Shown: piece by piece, positions 63,030 through 64,000 of the stretch
Layout of the letters: every line of letters begins with the position of its first letter
Position numbering within the stretch: position 1 is the stretch's first letter
NCBI GenBank assembly: GCA_023954175.1
Contig: JAMLIM010000004.1
Span: forward strand, 1 to 64,000
DNA length: 64,000 nt
Source of the DNA: Rhizobacter sp.
Lineage (GTDB): Bacteria > Pseudomonadota > Gammaproteobacteria > Burkholderiales > Burkholderiaceae_C
Reading direction: 5' to 3'
Notes under the pieces: generated by a model
Database searches by the model: none
Told to the model about the DNA's origin: nothing
The model's input: the letters and a program-made list of their open reading frames with translations, nothing else
Translations under genes and position numbers: made by a program

Positions 63030-64000
63030 TCAGATCGTCAGCGGGTCCACATCCACCGCCCAGCGCAGAACGCGTTCATCGCCGCGGCGCGCGGCGCGCA
63101 GGCCGTGCAACATCGGCAGCCAGGCGGCAAGCATGCGTTGCAGCGCGACGCGCGACGGTGATTCGACGAGCATCTGCATGCGCTCCACGTTCGCGACGCG
63201 CGCCACACCCGGCGGCACCGGCGGATAGATCGTCACACCGTGCGCGGCGGCGAGCGCGTCCGCCGCGTCGGACGCCGCCTGCAGGAAGTCGCGCGCGGCC
63301 TTGGCGTTGCGCGCCTCTGCGCGCAGCAAGGCGAGATGCGAGTACGGCGGCAGGCCGGCCATCTCGCGCTCCTTCAACTGGCTCGCGGCGAACGCGGCGA
63401 AGTCGTGCCGGCGCAGCGCGGCGTAGAGCGCATGCTGCGGGTGCCAGGTCTGGACCCACATCTCGCTTTGCGCCGCCTGCTGCGCATCGCGCCCGGCGCG
63501 GCCGGCCGCCTGCATCAGCAACGCGAAAAGGCGCTCGGGCGCACGAAAGTCGCTGCTGAAGAGCGCACTGTCGGGGTTGACCGCAGCGACGAGCGTGATG
63601 CGGCGAAAGTCATGCCCCTTGGCGATCATCTGCGTGCCGACGAGCACATCGACCTCGCCCGCGTGCACCGCGCCGAGCTGCGATTCGAGCGAGCCCTTCA
63701 GGCGCGTGCTGTCGGCATCGATGCGCGCGATGCGCGCTTCGGGCAGCACCAGCGCGAGCTGCTCCTCGAGGCGCTCGGTGCCGCGGCCGATCGGTGCGAT
63801 GTCGGCATTGCCGCAGTCGGGGCAAGCGCGCGGCACGGCCTGCGCAAAGCCGCAGTGATGACAGCGCAGCGAGCGGTCGATCTTGTGGAACACACGCCAG
63901 GCGCTGCAGTGCGGGCAGGCGCTCTTCCAGCCGCAGGCGCCGCAATGCAGCACCGGGGCGTAGCCGCGCCGGTTCAGGAAGACGAGGCTTTGCTCGCCGC
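63030..64000 (-). CDS. priA: primosomal protein N' (PriA helicase), C-terminal part, truncated by the window edge
   Basis: The frame is open to the right end of the window; 322 codons of the C-terminal part plus the stop are present. Seen are the helicase segment FLNRRGYAPVL, the two zinc clusters (CGACGWKSACPHC, CHHCG, CPDCG), GRGTERLEEQL, the helicase motif VLVGTQMIAKGHDF, QAAGRAGRD and the C-terminal domain ending DVDPLTI. PriA reloads the replisome at stalled forks. The N-terminal DNA-binding and Walker A/B regions lie beyond the window. Confidence 0.95.
   Translation of the reverse strand, partial: GEQSLVFLNRRGYAPVLHCGACGWKSACPHCSAWRVFHKIDRSLRCHHCGFAQAVPRACPDCGNADIAPIGRGTERLEEQLALVLPEARIARIDADSTRLKGSLESQLGAVHAGEVDVLVGTQMIAKGHDFRRITLVAAVNPDSALFSSDFRAPERLFALLMQAAGRAGRDAQQAAQSEMWVQTWHPQHALYAALRRHDFAAFAASQLKEREMAGLPPYSHLALLRAEARNAKAARDFLQAASDAADALAAAHGVTIYPPVPPGVARVANVERMQMLVESPSRVALQRMLAAWLPMLHGLRAARRGDERVLRWAVDVDPLTI

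Overview
This window looks like a chromosomal segment of a GC-rich betaproteobacterium of the order Burkholderiales, probably near the Rubrivivax/Leptothrix/Methylibium group. That placement rests on three things: the tRNA-Tyr/Gly/Thr cluster at the left edge (in this group it normally precedes tuf), the gene order apaG-rpe-gph-trpEG-trpDC, and the many Burkholderiales-type protein families. I see no phage, insertion sequence, CRISPR array or rRNA. The species assignment is inference.

Layout. 1-6.2 kb: three tRNAs, then on the minus strand the tryptophan operon trpE-trpG-(threonine aldolase)-trpD-trpC-ung, with 4-base stop/start overlaps at several junctions. trpE carries a single-base frameshift and, upstream of it, an in-frame copy of a palindromic repeat that also occurs between genes at 20.7 and 61.8 kb. 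6.5-10.7 kb: gph, a VF530-type protein, a CHRD-domain protein, rpe, apaG, a tiny membrane protein and mltA. 10.7-18 kb: an Lrp-GGDEF-secreted protein operon divergent from a 1192-residue indolepyruvate:ferredoxin oxidoreductase, then a winged-helix regulator overlapping a membrane protein. 18-23 kb: MFS exporter, class V aminotransferase, glutathione-dependent formaldehyde dehydrogenase, SDR. 22.8-27.1 kb: an AhpD-like protein coupled to a class III adenylate cyclase, then cytochrome b561 with three consecutive YceI proteins. 27-34.4 kb: AraC regulator/DUF1254 pair, a LytS/LytTR-type two-component operon, and glutamate dehydrogenase. 34.4-38.6 kb: an accessory patch with a ParDE toxin-antitoxin pair and a single-chain MmeI-like restriction-modification enzyme. 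38.6-48 kb: lysoplasmalogenase-like protein, NmrA-like protein, a PAS/GGDEF/EAL sensor, a Rep/UvrD helicase and a glyoxalase-II-like hydrolase. 48-53.4 kb: a LysR regulator divergent from a very small gene, a methyltransferase, an AraC regulator divergent from an extradiol-dioxygenase-like protein, and a SIMPL protein. 53.5-64 kb: SRPBCC protein, kup, aroG, an AEC carrier overlapping an MTA/SAH nucleosidase, rsmE, a rubrerythrin-rubredoxin-rubredoxin reductase cassette, and the C-terminal part of priA running off the right edge.

The main functional themes are aromatic amino acid metabolism (aroG, trp genes, arylpyruvate oxidation), redox and peroxide handling (rubrerythrin cassette, AhpD-like, YceI/b561, formaldehyde dehydrogenase) and nucleotide second messengers (two GGDEF proteins and one adenylate cyclase). 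Two regulatory habits stand out: ATGA/GTGA overlaps coupling co-transcribed genes, and several genes whose start codon lies only 6-9 bases after a -10-like hexamer, which suggests leaderless mRNAs.
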